Source: CAWKAV01 sp963847735 (GTDB lineage Bacteria; Desulfobacterota; Desulfuromonadia; Desulfuromonadales; BM103). From it: a DNA stretch of 64,000 nt. The stretch is taken from the NCBI GenBank assembly GCA_963847735.1, contig CAWKAV010000005.1, forward strand, positions 133,959-197,958, given 5' to 3'. Of this stretch, positions 7,833-15,763 are shown piece by piece. Each line of letters begins with the position of its first letter. Position 1 is the first letter of the stretch. The notes below the pieces were generated by a model. That model made no database searches, was not told the origin of the DNA, and was given only the letters and a program-made list of their open reading frames with translations. A program made the translations under genes and the position numbers.

Positions 7833-8615
7833 TCAGTTGTGATAACCGAGCCGGATTGAAAGATCTTCTGCGGCTTTCAAAACCAGAGGCACCAGTTCCT
7901 TGGCAATGCGTTCATCGTCGAGGCGCATGGTTGGCCCGGAGATGCTGACCGCGCCGACGATCCTGCGAGTGTAGTCACGGATCGGTGCGGCGACGCAGTT
8001 AACGCCCACGTCAAGCTCCTCATTGTCAATGGCATATCCCTGCTCGGCAATCTTGATCAATTCCTCCCGGAGTGCCTTGCGGGTTGAAATAGTCGTTTTG
8101 GTGTAAGCTTTAAACTCCTCGCCCGGCAGAATCTCGTTGATTTCATCTTCAGACATATAGGCCAGATGTATTTTGCCGGCTGCTGTACAGTAGGATGGCA
8201 GCCGCGAACCGACTCGTGAGACGACCCGCACGGTCATATCCGTTTCCACCATGTCGAGATAGACAACATGACCTTCCTTAAAAATGGCGACATAGCAGGT
8301 TTCGTGGCAGTCGGCGACCATTTTTTCGAGGGTCGGCTTTGCCTGCCGCAACAGTCCCATCTGTTTGATGAATGTCTGGCCGAGCTCCAGGGACTTGAGT
8401 CCGAGCCGGTAGTTCTCAGTGGCTTTGTTCTGCTCGATATAACCACGCGATTCGAGAGTCGCCAATAGGCGGAAGACATTATTTTTATGTAACTTCAGGC
8501 GTTTGCTGAGTTCCGTCACGCCGAGCTCATCCACGTCTCCATGGAATTGCTCCAGGAGATCAAGAGCGTGTGAGACTGCCTGAATGATGTATTCAGACTT
8601 TTCTTTTTTGGCCAT
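7833..8615 (-). CDS. IclR-family transcriptional regulator
   Basis: A 260-residue regulator with an N-terminal winged helix (residues about 8-65: HALDLLEQF, GVTELSKRLKLHKNNVFRLLATLESRGYI) and a C-terminal effector domain with SRVGSRLPSYCTAAGKIHLA and GYAIDNEELDVGVNCVAAPI, both diagnostic of IclR. Such proteins control carbon-source genes as repressors or activators. It is transcribed away from the uspA gene. It has its own promoter and terminator. The symporter and isomerase genes two genes away are plausible targets, by proximity only. Confidence 0.92.
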   Translation of the reverse strand: MAKKEKSEYIIQAVSHALDLLEQFHGDVDELGVTELSKRLKLHKNNVFRLLATLESRGYIEQNKATENYRLGLKSLELGQTFIKQMGLLRQAKPTLEKMVADCHETCYVAIFKEGHVVYLDMVETDMTVRVVSRVGSRLPSYCTAAGKIHLAYMSEDEINEILPGEEFKAYTKTTISTRKALREELIKIAEQGYAIDNEELDVGVNCVAAPIRDYTRRIVGAVSISGPTMRLDDERIAKELVPLVLKAAEDLSIRLGYHN

Positions 8616-8676
8616 TTCAGAAGATCCTTAATTTTGGTGAATAGTAGAATACTTGACGGTCGCGCTTAAGTAATAA

Positions 8677-8705
8677 CTTCTAACGAAACAGCTGTAAACT
8701 GTCAA
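8677..8705 (-). promoter_or_regulatory. Sigma70-type promoter for the IclR gene
   Basis: On the minus strand TTGACA (8705-8700), a 17-base spacer and TAGAAG (8682-8677), about 62 bases upstream of the IclR start codon. Spacing is ideal. Confidence 0.5.
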
Positions 8706-8822
8706 GGTAGAATGGTTTATATTGTGGCAAATGGTTGCTCCTGCCTCTCTGTCTCTGTTGATTTTAAAATAGTGTTTTATAGAAGTCAAACAGATTAGTC
8801 TCTTTTATTGAATATGGGGTGG

Positions 8823-8851
8823 TTGACACATTGATGGCCGAAAGGTAAATT
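8823..8851 (+). promoter_or_regulatory. Sigma70-type promoter for the uspA gene
   Basis: TTGACA at 8823-8828, a 17-base spacer and TAAATT at 8846-8851. Transcription would start near 8858, about 22 bases before the ATG at 8881, leaving room for the GGGAGGG ribosome site. Confidence 0.6.
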
Positions 8852-8880
8852 CTGGCTAATGCACTTTGGGAGGGTTCGAC

Positions 8881-9333
8881 ATGCTGACGCTCAGCAAAAA
8901 AATTATTGTTGCTATTGATGGCTCGCCGCAATCAGACAAGGCTGCTGAAGAAGCTGTTCGTCTGGCCTCGATATCGGGGAGCAGGTTCAAAAGCCAACTT
9001 TTTGCCGTTATGGTTCTGCCTAGCATGAAAACGCCCTCCTTTACTGATTTTTTTCCTGATAAACCGGCGACTGAAATGCCGGGTTGGCAGGAAAAGCGTG
9101 ATCGTCTTTTCTACGTGGTTGAGAAAGTTGCTGCTGAAGCCGATGTTCAGTTGGAGTCACTGGTTGTCTATGGGGACCCTGCAGAAGAGTTGACGAGGAT
9201 GGCTGAGGAGAAGAGTTGTGATGTGATCGTGGTCGGTTCTTCTGGCAAGGGCCGTATGAAGCGGACTCTTTTGGGAAGCGTTTCCACGAAAATTTCCCTG
9301 CATGCCCACTGTTCCGTCTACATTGTCCGATAA
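8881..9333 (+). CDS. Universal stress protein, UspA family
   Basis: A 150-residue cytoplasmic protein. The start MLTLSKKIIVAIDGSPQSD follows GGGAGGG; an upstream in-frame TTG is not needed. The nucleotide-binding motif G-x2-G-x9-G-S is present near the C terminus (VVGSSGKGRMKRTLLGSVS), so an ATP-binding Usp is likely. The insert MKTPSFTDFFPDKPATEMPG between the first strand pair is longer than in minimal UspA. Its consensus-like promoter suggests high expression under some condition. Confidence 0.9.
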   Translation: MLTLSKKIIVAIDGSPQSDKAAEEAVRLASISGSRFKSQLFAVMVLPSMKTPSFTDFFPDKPATEMPGWQEKRDRLFYVVEKVAAEADVQLESLVVYGDPAEELTRMAEEKSCDVIVVGSSGKGRMKRTLLGSVSTKISLHAHCSVYIVR

Positions 9334-9357
9334 CCCGTCTTGCAGAAAAGCCTTTTT

Positions 9358-10176
9358 CTATCTTGCCGCAATGCACTCCGACCGGGGTGAAGAGTGTTTA
9401 GTCTCCTGGTATAAGTAATCAAAAATTTCGATCAGGGTCTCTTTGATTGATTCCGTTTCTTTGGGGAACTCATAAGGCGAGAGCTCCAGTACGAGAGTAT
9501 GGTCGTACCTGGTTTCCCTGAGGTGATTGAGGAAACGGGTCAGAGGCAGGGCACCATGACCCGGCAAGAGGTGCTCCCGGCCGTTGCCGTAATCAGAGAA
9601 ATGAATGTTGCGCATTCGGTTCGACTCATAGAACTGGTGAAAGTCGCCGAGAAAATCTGTGTGCATTGAACCACAATGAGCAGTGTCAAAGGTCAGGTAG
9701 AGGTTTCGCTCCTCCATGAAGCGAACCATGCTGTCGATATTTGAGAGCAGGTAAGGGTTCATTTTGAACTGCGGTAGACAAGGCATGTTTTCAATAGTGA
9801 TCAAAACCCCATTCTGGCCGATCTCAGACTGAAAATCCTTGATGGTTTTAAACCATCGCCAGAACTTGAGTTCCAAAAAAAGCCAGTTGGGTGGGTGAAA
9901 ATTGATCAGGGGAACGTCTGCATTCAGGGCCAGTTCGGCGCATAGCTTCAACTGATCAATTTTATTTCCCCAACCGTCGACTTCAAAGAAAGGTGCGTGG
10001 ATGGAGAACACGGGCAGGATGCTTTGCAACTCCCGCAGGTGATTGAGGGACTTCGACCCGGCAAAGTCATGGTTAACAATGACTTCCATGCCATCAAAAC
10101 CGACATCCCTGGCCATTTCAAAAACCAGGGTCGGCGGTAAAGTATAAAGACTTCCTGCGGATAAGATCAGCTTCAT
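9358..10176 (-). CDS. Sugar phosphate isomerase/epimerase family (TIM barrel) protein
   Basis: A 272-residue protein of the xylose isomerase-like/AP endonuclease 2 fold. It starts MKLILSAGSLYTLPP and contains the successive strand ends expected for this barrel: GFDGMEVIVNH, VFSIHAPFF, LINFHPPNW, ITIENMPCL, LTFDTAHCGS, IHFSDYGNGREHLLPGHG and LVLELSPYE. The Glu, Asp and His residues in these motifs are the usual divalent-metal ligands. It is downstream of the symporter on the same strand with a 104-base gap. Substrate is unknown. Confidence 0.8.
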   Translation of the reverse strand: MKLILSAGSLYTLPPTLVFEMARDVGFDGMEVIVNHDFAGSKSLNHLRELQSILPVFSIHAPFFEVDGWGNKIDQLKLCAELALNADVPLINFHPPNWLFLELKFWRWFKTIKDFQSEIGQNGVLITIENMPCLPQFKMNPYLLSNIDSMVRFMEERNLYLTFDTAHCGSMHTDFLGDFHQFYESNRMRNIHFSDYGNGREHLLPGHGALPLTRFLNHLRETRYDHTLVLELSPYEFPKETESIKETLIEIFDYLYQETKHSSPRSECIAAR

Positions 10177-10280
10177 TTCAGATAATCGTCAGTATCACAA
10201 TAAAACGTTATTTCAATTTTAACTGAAACGACAACATGGCTGGCCGGGCAATGTCAGTTTCGCAGCCAACTCTTCAGATA

Positions 10281-11804
10281 TCAGGGGCTGTGAACCTTCT
10301 CGACCAGGAACCGTCTCAGGCGCTCAGGCGGTGGTGGTGTCAGGCGTGAAACAATAATCATTGTCAGGATGACTACCGGTGCACCGACCAGTGCCGATGA
10401 CGTCGGTGGCAGCACAGAGAGCAGGGTCGGAATCAGGTGCCCGAACAGAATCGGTGCAAAGGTGATGACCGTGCCGACCAGCATCCCGGCAATGGCTCCG
10501 TATTTGTTGGTGCGGTCCCACCAGATTCCCAGCAGAAAGATCGGAAAAAGTGTGTTGCCGGCAAGGGCGAAGGCGACAGCTGTTATCTGGGCGATTAATC
10601 CGGGAGGATTGATTGCAATTATCAGCACCAGAAGTGCCAGCACCATGGTTGCGCCTTTGGCGACCAGAAGCAGGTGACGCTCGTTGGCATTGGGATTGAT
10701 CAGACGATAATAGATATCGTAGGAGACGGTGCCGGCCGCGGTCACCAGCAGGGCGGTGGTGGTGCTGATGGCCGCAAGGATGCCACCTACGGCTAGAACG
10801 CCGATCAGGATATCGTTGATCCCGACCCATTCGGCGGTCTTGATGACGATTATGTCTGCCAGCGCCCGAGCCTCTGCCGGATCGAGAACGGTCCCGGAGG
10901 TGGTCAACCAGGAGCGGGCAAAGGCACCGAAAGCAGGTGCGCTCCAGTAGAGCAGCCCGATGAAGAAGAGGCCCCAGACCACCCCCCAACGTGCGTCGCG
11001 ATTATTTGGAACCGTGTAAAAGCGTGACAGCACATGCGGCAATCCGGCCGTGCCGACCATCAGGGTGAAGCAGAGAGCGATCCACTCGTAAGGTGTACCG
11101 AAAGTCCATGGGAAGAGGTAGTCGCTGGAGATCTGCGTCGGCAGGTCGCGCAAGGCACTGCCGTAGCTGAACTGGGGGAAAAGCCAGTCGTAGCCCAGTT
11201 TCTTTGCAATCATCATCAGTGGAATTATGAAAGAGAGGATCAGGATCAGGTAGTGCATCTGCTGGTTGCGCGATGCTTTCAAGGCTCCGGCAATGGCAAG
11301 GAAGACCAGAGTCAGCAGAACGCCAAAGATCAGCGCCCGGGTATAGTCGATGCCGAACATCCAGGCAAAGACCAGACCAATCCCCTTGTATTGGGCGACA
11401 CAGTAAATCAGGGAAATGATGATCGCAATCACGGCAGAAAAAACCCGGGCTACCGAGGAATCATAGCGTGCCTCGACAAAGTCCGGAGCCGTATATTTAC
11501 CGAACCGGCGGATCTGGCTGCCCATCAGCACCAGCAGAAGGACATATCCACCCGTCCAACCGAGAATGTAGGCGAAGGCGAAGTAGCCGTTCAGGAAAAA
11601 GACTCCGGCTATGCCAAGGAAGGACGCTGCGCTCATCCAGTTTGAAGCAATTGCGGCACCGAGTTTGGCGTGGCTGATCGAACGAACCTGAACGCCGTAA
11701 CCGCCCCTGTCATGACGGCGGGTTAACATGCCCACAACGAGAGAGAGGAAGAGCACAGTGCCAAGCAGGAAAAACGGCAGGTGTTTAATCGTGGTCTCTA
11801 CCAT
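10281..11804 (-). CDS. Sodium:solute symporter, ActP-like
   Basis: A membrane protein of about 507 residues with roughly 13 hydrophobic segments. SNWMSAASFLGIAG, the GWTGGYVLLL segment, FGKYTAPDFVEARY and ALAGNTLFPIFLLGIWW fit the SSS family, in the branch near acetate permease ActP. The ATG at 11804 with TAGGAG seven bases upstream is preferred over a GTG at 11807. It follows the small-subunit gene by about 10 bases, so the two are one operon. Uptake of a short carboxylate such as acetate is likely but not proven. Confidence 0.88.
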   Translation of the reverse strand: MVETTIKHLPFFLLGTVLFLSLVVGMLTRRHDRGGYGVQVRSISHAKLGAAIASNWMSAASFLGIAGVFFLNGYFAFAYILGWTGGYVLLLVLMGSQIRRFGKYTAPDFVEARYDSSVARVFSAVIAIIISLIYCVAQYKGIGLVFAWMFGIDYTRALIFGVLLTLVFLAIAGALKASRNQQMHYLILILSFIIPLMMIAKKLGYDWLFPQFSYGSALRDLPTQISSDYLFPWTFGTPYEWIALCFTLMVGTAGLPHVLSRFYTVPNNRDARWGVVWGLFFIGLLYWSAPAFGAFARSWLTTSGTVLDPAEARALADIIVIKTAEWVGINDILIGVLAVGGILAAISTTTALLVTAAGTVSYDIYYRLINPNANERHLLLVAKGATMVLALLVLIIAINPPGLIAQITAVAFALAGNTLFPIFLLGIWWDRTNKYGAIAGMLVGTVITFAPILFGHLIPTLLSVLPPTSSALVGAPVVILTMIIVSRLTPPPPERLRRFLVEKVHSP

Positions 11805-11814
11805 CACCCGGCTC

Positions 11815-12144
11815 CTAACGCCGCCTGCGGTAACTGGAGGTCAGCCAGTCGATCAGGACATTAAAGAAGAAACAAAGAAAGATAAACCAGAGGATCAGAA
11901 ACTGGCCGCTGAACCAGAAGTAGGCTGGAATACCGAAGATGTAAGGAACTTCAGCGAGGGTGCGGGCCGGATCGTTATAGACGATTGCCAGGTAAATCGG
12001 CATACCGAAGGTCATGAGCGCCCAGGCGGCAAGGGTAACCCAGATGATGGTGACCTCCTTTCGCATGAAGCCGGGACGGGGACGGAAGAAGTTGATGCGG
12101 AGATCCTCTCTGCTGAGGAGGTCCTGTCCATCGGGTTCTGACAT
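11815..12144 (-). CDS. Symporter small subunit (DUF4212-type)
   Basis: A 109-residue protein with two hydrophobic segments (residues about 30-52 and 70-98). The segment IFGIPAYFWFSGQFLILWFIF fits the small membrane partner of sodium/substrate symporters (DUF4212). AAAGGAG precedes the ATG at 12144. It is immediately upstream of the large symporter subunit. Its role is presumed to be assembly or modulation of the permease. Confidence 0.78.
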   Translation of the reverse strand: MSEPDGQDLLSREDLRINFFRPRPGFMRKEVTIIWVTLAAWALMTFGMPIYLAIVYNDPARTLAEVPYIFGIPAYFWFSGQFLILWFIFLCFFFNVLIDWLTSSYRRRR

Positions 12145-12243
12145 GGCCTTGAACTCCTTTAAAAAGCGGAAAAAGAACAGCTCCGAGTAAATACTCGAGA
12201 AGTCTAGTTTTAAGTGTGAACTAATGCAAGAGGATTGCCAATC

Positions 12244-13446
12244 TCAGGCGATAACCCCGGTTTTCATGACTTCATCAAGCACGGTTGTTGCGAAGCTGCC
12301 TTTCGGTAATGAAAAGGAGATCAGTAAATCATCCCCATCGTTTTGACACTCGGGGTTCTGGATCGGCACCCGCAGAGAACGTCGCTCGCCCTCCATGGCC
12401 AGGCCCCCCGACAGATGAAACATCTCCAAGGTGACCTCCTCACTGTCGAGAAGGCTCTTTTCGAGCTGCCCGGCCCGGCCTCCGGCAAGTTTGGTCTTGT
12501 AGCCGTAAAGTGGTGCCGTCGGGCTGATTTCAAATGTGTCGACGCGTGGCTGCTCAACCGCCGGGTCAGTGACCAGAAAGCAGGCGCCATTGATATGTTT
12601 GTACGCCAGGTCGCCGAGCCAGGCCTCGTTCAGAGTGGTCAGGCGCATATCGACCAGTCGATCAAAGAGGCTCGACTGGTATGCGGAGAGGTAGAGTCTC
12701 AGCAGTTTGCGGGGCATGGCACGAACGGCCTTACGTGGGCTTTTACCGTCTTTGATCATTTCGAGCAGACATCGCTCCGGCCTGCAGTGTCTGGGCAGCT
12801 TTTCTATCGCCGTCTCCAGATCACCGGAGTGATACGCTTTTGCTGCCTGTTGCCAACCGGCGTGGACAATCTCTGCCGGGTCACCGATAATTTCGTCAAC
12901 GGCAGTGCTGTAGTCATCGCGAAGAATCGCCCGGCCGATACGGTGAGAATTGCCGAGAACTCCGTAACGTTGCTCGCCAAAGCGATTGGGAACACCGGTG
13001 TCCTTTAGCACCTCGAGGATTGCCCTGGCGTGTTGTACCCCTCTGGAGTGCGGTTGGTGGATACGAATCCGGAAGCGATTCCCGGCCAGGTGCCCGGGAC
13101 GCAGCTTGTTGCGATGCAGGACTGCCGAAAGGATAGTCACTCCGGGGATTTCCAGTCCTTTGACGTCCTCCGGTTTGCGCAACGGCACGGAAACTGTCTG
13201 CCGGGTGATTGCCCTGGCGTCTTTGAGTCCGGCATAGCCAAGGTCGCGTTCATTACATTTCAGAGCCTTGGCCAGTTCCCGGAGCAGGTCATAGGTCGTG
13301 AGACCGCACTTTTCAACCCTCAGGTAGAGATGGTCGCCTTCTCCGCAAGGCTCATACAGCGGGATTTCCTCAACCTGGAAATCTTCCGGTTGCTGGCGGA
13401 TTGTGCCCCCGGTCCCCGGCAGCTGTGAGGTCAGAAATTCAGTCAT
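12244..13446 (-). CDS. truD: tRNA pseudouridine(13) synthase TruD
   Basis: The true start is the ATG at 13446 (MTEFLTSQLPGTGG), giving 400 residues; the frame stays open 59 codons further but that part lies inside trmB. TruD isomerises U13 in tRNA(Glu). IRQQPEDFQVEEIP, the catalytic GLKDARAITRQ (Asp near residue 76), NRFRIRI and PNRFGEQRYG are all characteristic of the family. The start overlaps the trmB stop by eight bases, implying translational coupling. Length is slightly longer than the E. coli enzyme. Confidence 0.93.
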   Translation of the reverse strand: MTEFLTSQLPGTGGTIRQQPEDFQVEEIPLYEPCGEGDHLYLRVEKCGLTTYDLLRELAKALKCNERDLGYAGLKDARAITRQTVSVPLRKPEDVKGLEIPGVTILSAVLHRNKLRPGHLAGNRFRIRIHQPHSRGVQHARAILEVLKDTGVPNRFGEQRYGVLGNSHRIGRAILRDDYSTAVDEIIGDPAEIVHAGWQQAAKAYHSGDLETAIEKLPRHCRPERCLLEMIKDGKSPRKAVRAMPRKLLRLYLSAYQSSLFDRLVDMRLTTLNEAWLGDLAYKHINGACFLVTDPAVEQPRVDTFEISPTAPLYGYKTKLAGGRAGQLEKSLLDSEEVTLEMFHLSGGLAMEGERRSLRVPIQNPECQNDGDDLLISFSLPKGSFATTVLDEVMKTGVIA

Positions 13447-14152
13447 TTTCTGCCTTCTGCCAGGCGAAGCGATAGCCGCGTTGCACGGCAGGCACGGGCA
13501 GGTCCCGGCGTGGCACTGCAGCGTCGCGCTGGTGGTGCATAAAATAGATATGCTGACCCCTGTCGAGGAAACGCTGCATGTATTTGGAGATTGGATAACC
13601 GGGCGGGGTGTGCGCCCAATCATTTTGCAACATATTGCGATAGCCCGTTAAACCACGCAAATGCACAGCGACACCTTCTGCATAATGGCTGAAATCAGTG
13701 CTGAAAAAGAACTCGCCGCCGGGTCTCAGGTATTGAGCCAGAAGAAGAAGAAACTCCCGGTTGACCAGGCGTCTGCTCTGATGGCGCTTCTTGGGCCAGG
13801 GGTCAGGACAGTTGATGTAGACAGCGGCAAGGCCCTCGGGCGGCAATCCTTTCTCCAGCAGCCAGCGGGCTTCGATACGCATGACGCGGACATTGTGGAT
13901 TCCGGCGGCGTCAACTTTTGCGCAGGTTTTCAGGCAACCCTTGTTGTAGATATCGATGCCCAGAAAATTGATCTCAGGTTGTTTGAGAGCCTGTTCAAGA
14001 ATAAAGTGCCCGGTTCCACAGCCGATTTCCAGGGCCAGAGGCCGGTCGTTGCCAAAGATGGCTGGCCAGTCCAATGGCTGGTCCGGAGCCCTGTCGGCAA
14101 TAAAATTGCGGGAAGTAATCGGGATAATACGTTGTGTCATCTGCTGTTCCAA
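13439..14152 (-). CDS. trmB: tRNA (guanine-N7-)-methyltransferase
   Basis: A 237-residue SAM-dependent enzyme that forms m7G46 in tRNA. The SAM-binding motif LEIGCGTGHF is near residue 42, followed by FLGIDIYNKG and the family signature CPDPWPKKRHQSRRLVN. The usual Asn of NFPDPWPK-type motifs reads INCPDPWPK here, a normal variation. It starts at the ATG at 14152 and overlaps truD, forming a tRNA-modification pair. Confidence 0.93.
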   Translation of the reverse strand: MEQQMTQRIIPITSRNFIADRAPDQPLDWPAIFGNDRPLALEIGCGTGHFILEQALKQPEINFLGIDIYNKGCLKTCAKVDAAGIHNVRVMRIEARWLLEKGLPPEGLAAVYINCPDPWPKKRHQSRRLVNREFLLLLAQYLRPGGEFFFSTDFSHYAEGVAVHLRGLTGYRNMLQNDWAHTPPGYPISKYMQRFLDRGQHIYFMHHQRDAAVPRRDLPVPAVQRGYRFAWQKAEND

Positions 14153-14170
14153 TTTGTTGATGCTCTCAGC

Positions 14171-14494
14171 TTATGGTTTTGGCTGAAGGAAGTTAACCAG
14201 GCACTCAATTTCTGTTTCCGAGAGGTGGCTGAAATCAAGAATCCTGTCCTTGCCGTGCCGGCCGGCCTGGTTGACCAGTTGCAAATGGACAGACTTGCGA
14301 GAAAGTTTTGCGCGCATATCTTCGAAGCTGCCTGCCATGGTTCCACCATCACCTTCCAGGGCATGACAGGCTTTGCAGCCCTGCGAGTTGATTAGCTTGC
14401 GGGCCGGGCCATCATCCTGCTCTGCGCTGCCGGCGGGCAAAACCAGCAAGACAGGGAGGAGCACTCCCATGATGATCCAAAATGAACGAAACAT
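14171..14494 (-). CDS. Small periplasmic c-type cytochrome, monoheme
   Basis: A 107-residue protein with a signal peptide (residues 1-24, cleavage after GSA) and one heme site CKACH. The C-terminal half keeps the class I helix pattern FSHLSETEIECLVNFL, but where relatives have Met-Pro as the sixth heme ligand this protein reads RILDFSHL, so the usual distal Met seems replaced by Ile. A Met near the heme (GTMAGSF) might substitute. It is only 18 bases upstream of trmB on the same strand. Electron-transfer role is presumed. Confidence 0.82.
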   Translation of the reverse strand: MFRSFWIIMGVLLPVLLVLPAGSAEQDDGPARKLINSQGCKACHALEGDGGTMAGSFEDMRAKLSRKSVHLQLVNQAGRHGKDRILDFSHLSETEIECLVNFLQPKP

Positions 14495-14662
14495 GCTGTT
14501 GCCTTCTGACTGTTATACCCAACGAGGGACAGCATAGCGAAAATTTTGCTGTTCGCCAAGCGGGGAAAAAGGAAAGAGCTTGAAATCATTGCTTCGCCCA
14601 AGTAGTCTATTGCAGGCATCCGACAAACGGTGAAACTTAATAATATACAGGGAGCTTTCCTC

Positions 14663-15667
14663 ATGTTGATTGTGATGCATCATTCGGCAACTGATGCGCA
14701 GGTTCAGGCTGTTACTGATGCCGTGGAAGCCATGGGCCTGACCGCTGAACCGATTCCCGGCAGCTTAAGAACGGCCATCGGTGTTCTTGGCAATCAGGGT
14801 TATATTGACGACACAACGATCCTCGAACTTCCCGGCGTGCGAGAAGTTATCCATGTCAGCAAACCCTACAAGCTGGTCTCAAGGGACTTTCATCCCGAGT
14901 CATCGATTGTCGAGGCCGGTGGGGTCAGATTCGGCGATGGTCAGCCGCCTGTTATCATAGCTGGACCTTGCACGGTCGAGAGCGAGCAGCAGATGCTGGC
15001 TGCGGCCCGACTGGTTAAAGAGAATGGCGCGCAGATGCTGCGTGGCGGAGCCTTCAAGCCGCGCACCGGGCCGCACAGTTTCCAGGGACTGGGTGTCGAG
15101 GGGCTGAAGTACCTGCGTCAGGCGGGCGATGCCGAGGGCTTGCCGGTGATTACCGAGGTGATGCGGATCGAACAGATTGAAACCATCTGCCGCTATGCCG
15201 ATGTTCTGCAGATCGGTGCCCGCAACATGCAGAATTTCGACCTGCTCAAGGAGGTCGGCAAGACCGACTATCCGGTTCTTCTCAAGCGGGGCATGAGCGC
15301 CACGATTGAGGAATTTCTCTCCGCTGCCGAGTATATTCTCTCGGAAGGGAATCCCCGTGTCATTCTCTGCGAACGCGGTATCCGGACTTTCGAAAGAGCC
15401 ACCCGCAACAGTCTCGACCTGAGTATCGTGCCGCTGATCCGCGAGATGAGCCACCTGCCGATTATTGTCGACCCCAGTCATGCAACCGGGCGACGCAGCC
15501 TGGTCGGGCCGATGGCCAAGGCCGCGATTGTGGTCGGTGCGCACGGCATCATGATCGAAGTCCATCCTGATCCGGACAAGGCGCTTTGTGACGGTGCCCA
15601 GAGCCTTAACGGAGACGATTTCAAAAAACTGGTCGGCGAGCTGAATCGTTTGCAGGGTTTGCTTTAA
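14663..15667 (+). CDS. aroF: 3-deoxy-7-phosphoheptulonate synthase
   Basis: A 334-residue enzyme joining phosphoenolpyruvate and erythrose 4-phosphate, the first step of the shikimate pathway. The ATG at 14663 follows CAGGGAGC. The first ~70 residues are an ACT/ferredoxin-like regulatory domain (LIVMHHSATDAQVQAV). The barrel has IAGPCTVES, LRGGAFKPRTGPHSFQG, LLKRGMSATIEEFL and IVDPSHATGRR, all family signatures of the type I beta, TM0343-like group. It appears monocistronic; an aroK gene lies elsewhere in the window. Confidence 0.93.
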   Translation: MLIVMHHSATDAQVQAVTDAVEAMGLTAEPIPGSLRTAIGVLGNQGYIDDTTILELPGVREVIHVSKPYKLVSRDFHPESSIVEAGGVRFGDGQPPVIIAGPCTVESEQQMLAAARLVKENGAQMLRGGAFKPRTGPHSFQGLGVEGLKYLRQAGDAEGLPVITEVMRIEQIETICRYADVLQIGARNMQNFDLLKEVGKTDYPVLLKRGMSATIEEFLSAAEYILSEGNPRVILCERGIRTFERATRNSLDLSIVPLIREMSHLPIIVDPSHATGRRSLVGPMAKAAIVVGAHGIMIEVHPDPDKALCDGAQSLNGDDFKKLVGELNRLQGLL

Positions 15668-15763
15668 GCTGCATTTTCGTTCCACAGATACCTGCCGACT
15701 CTGGTCAGGGTCATCGAGATAAACATTAAATCGTTAATTCATCCTTAAAGGGAGATTGTGTCA

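Noticed and set aside
7577..7948. Plus-strand frame between the esterase and IclR genes
   Set aside because: Overlaps the IclR gene end, its terminator and the esterase promoter; no family match.
13447..13623. Upstream extension of truD by 59 codons
   Set aside because: The extension lies inside trmB, is cysteine-rich with no TruD similarity, and the ATG at 13446 begins the conserved protein.
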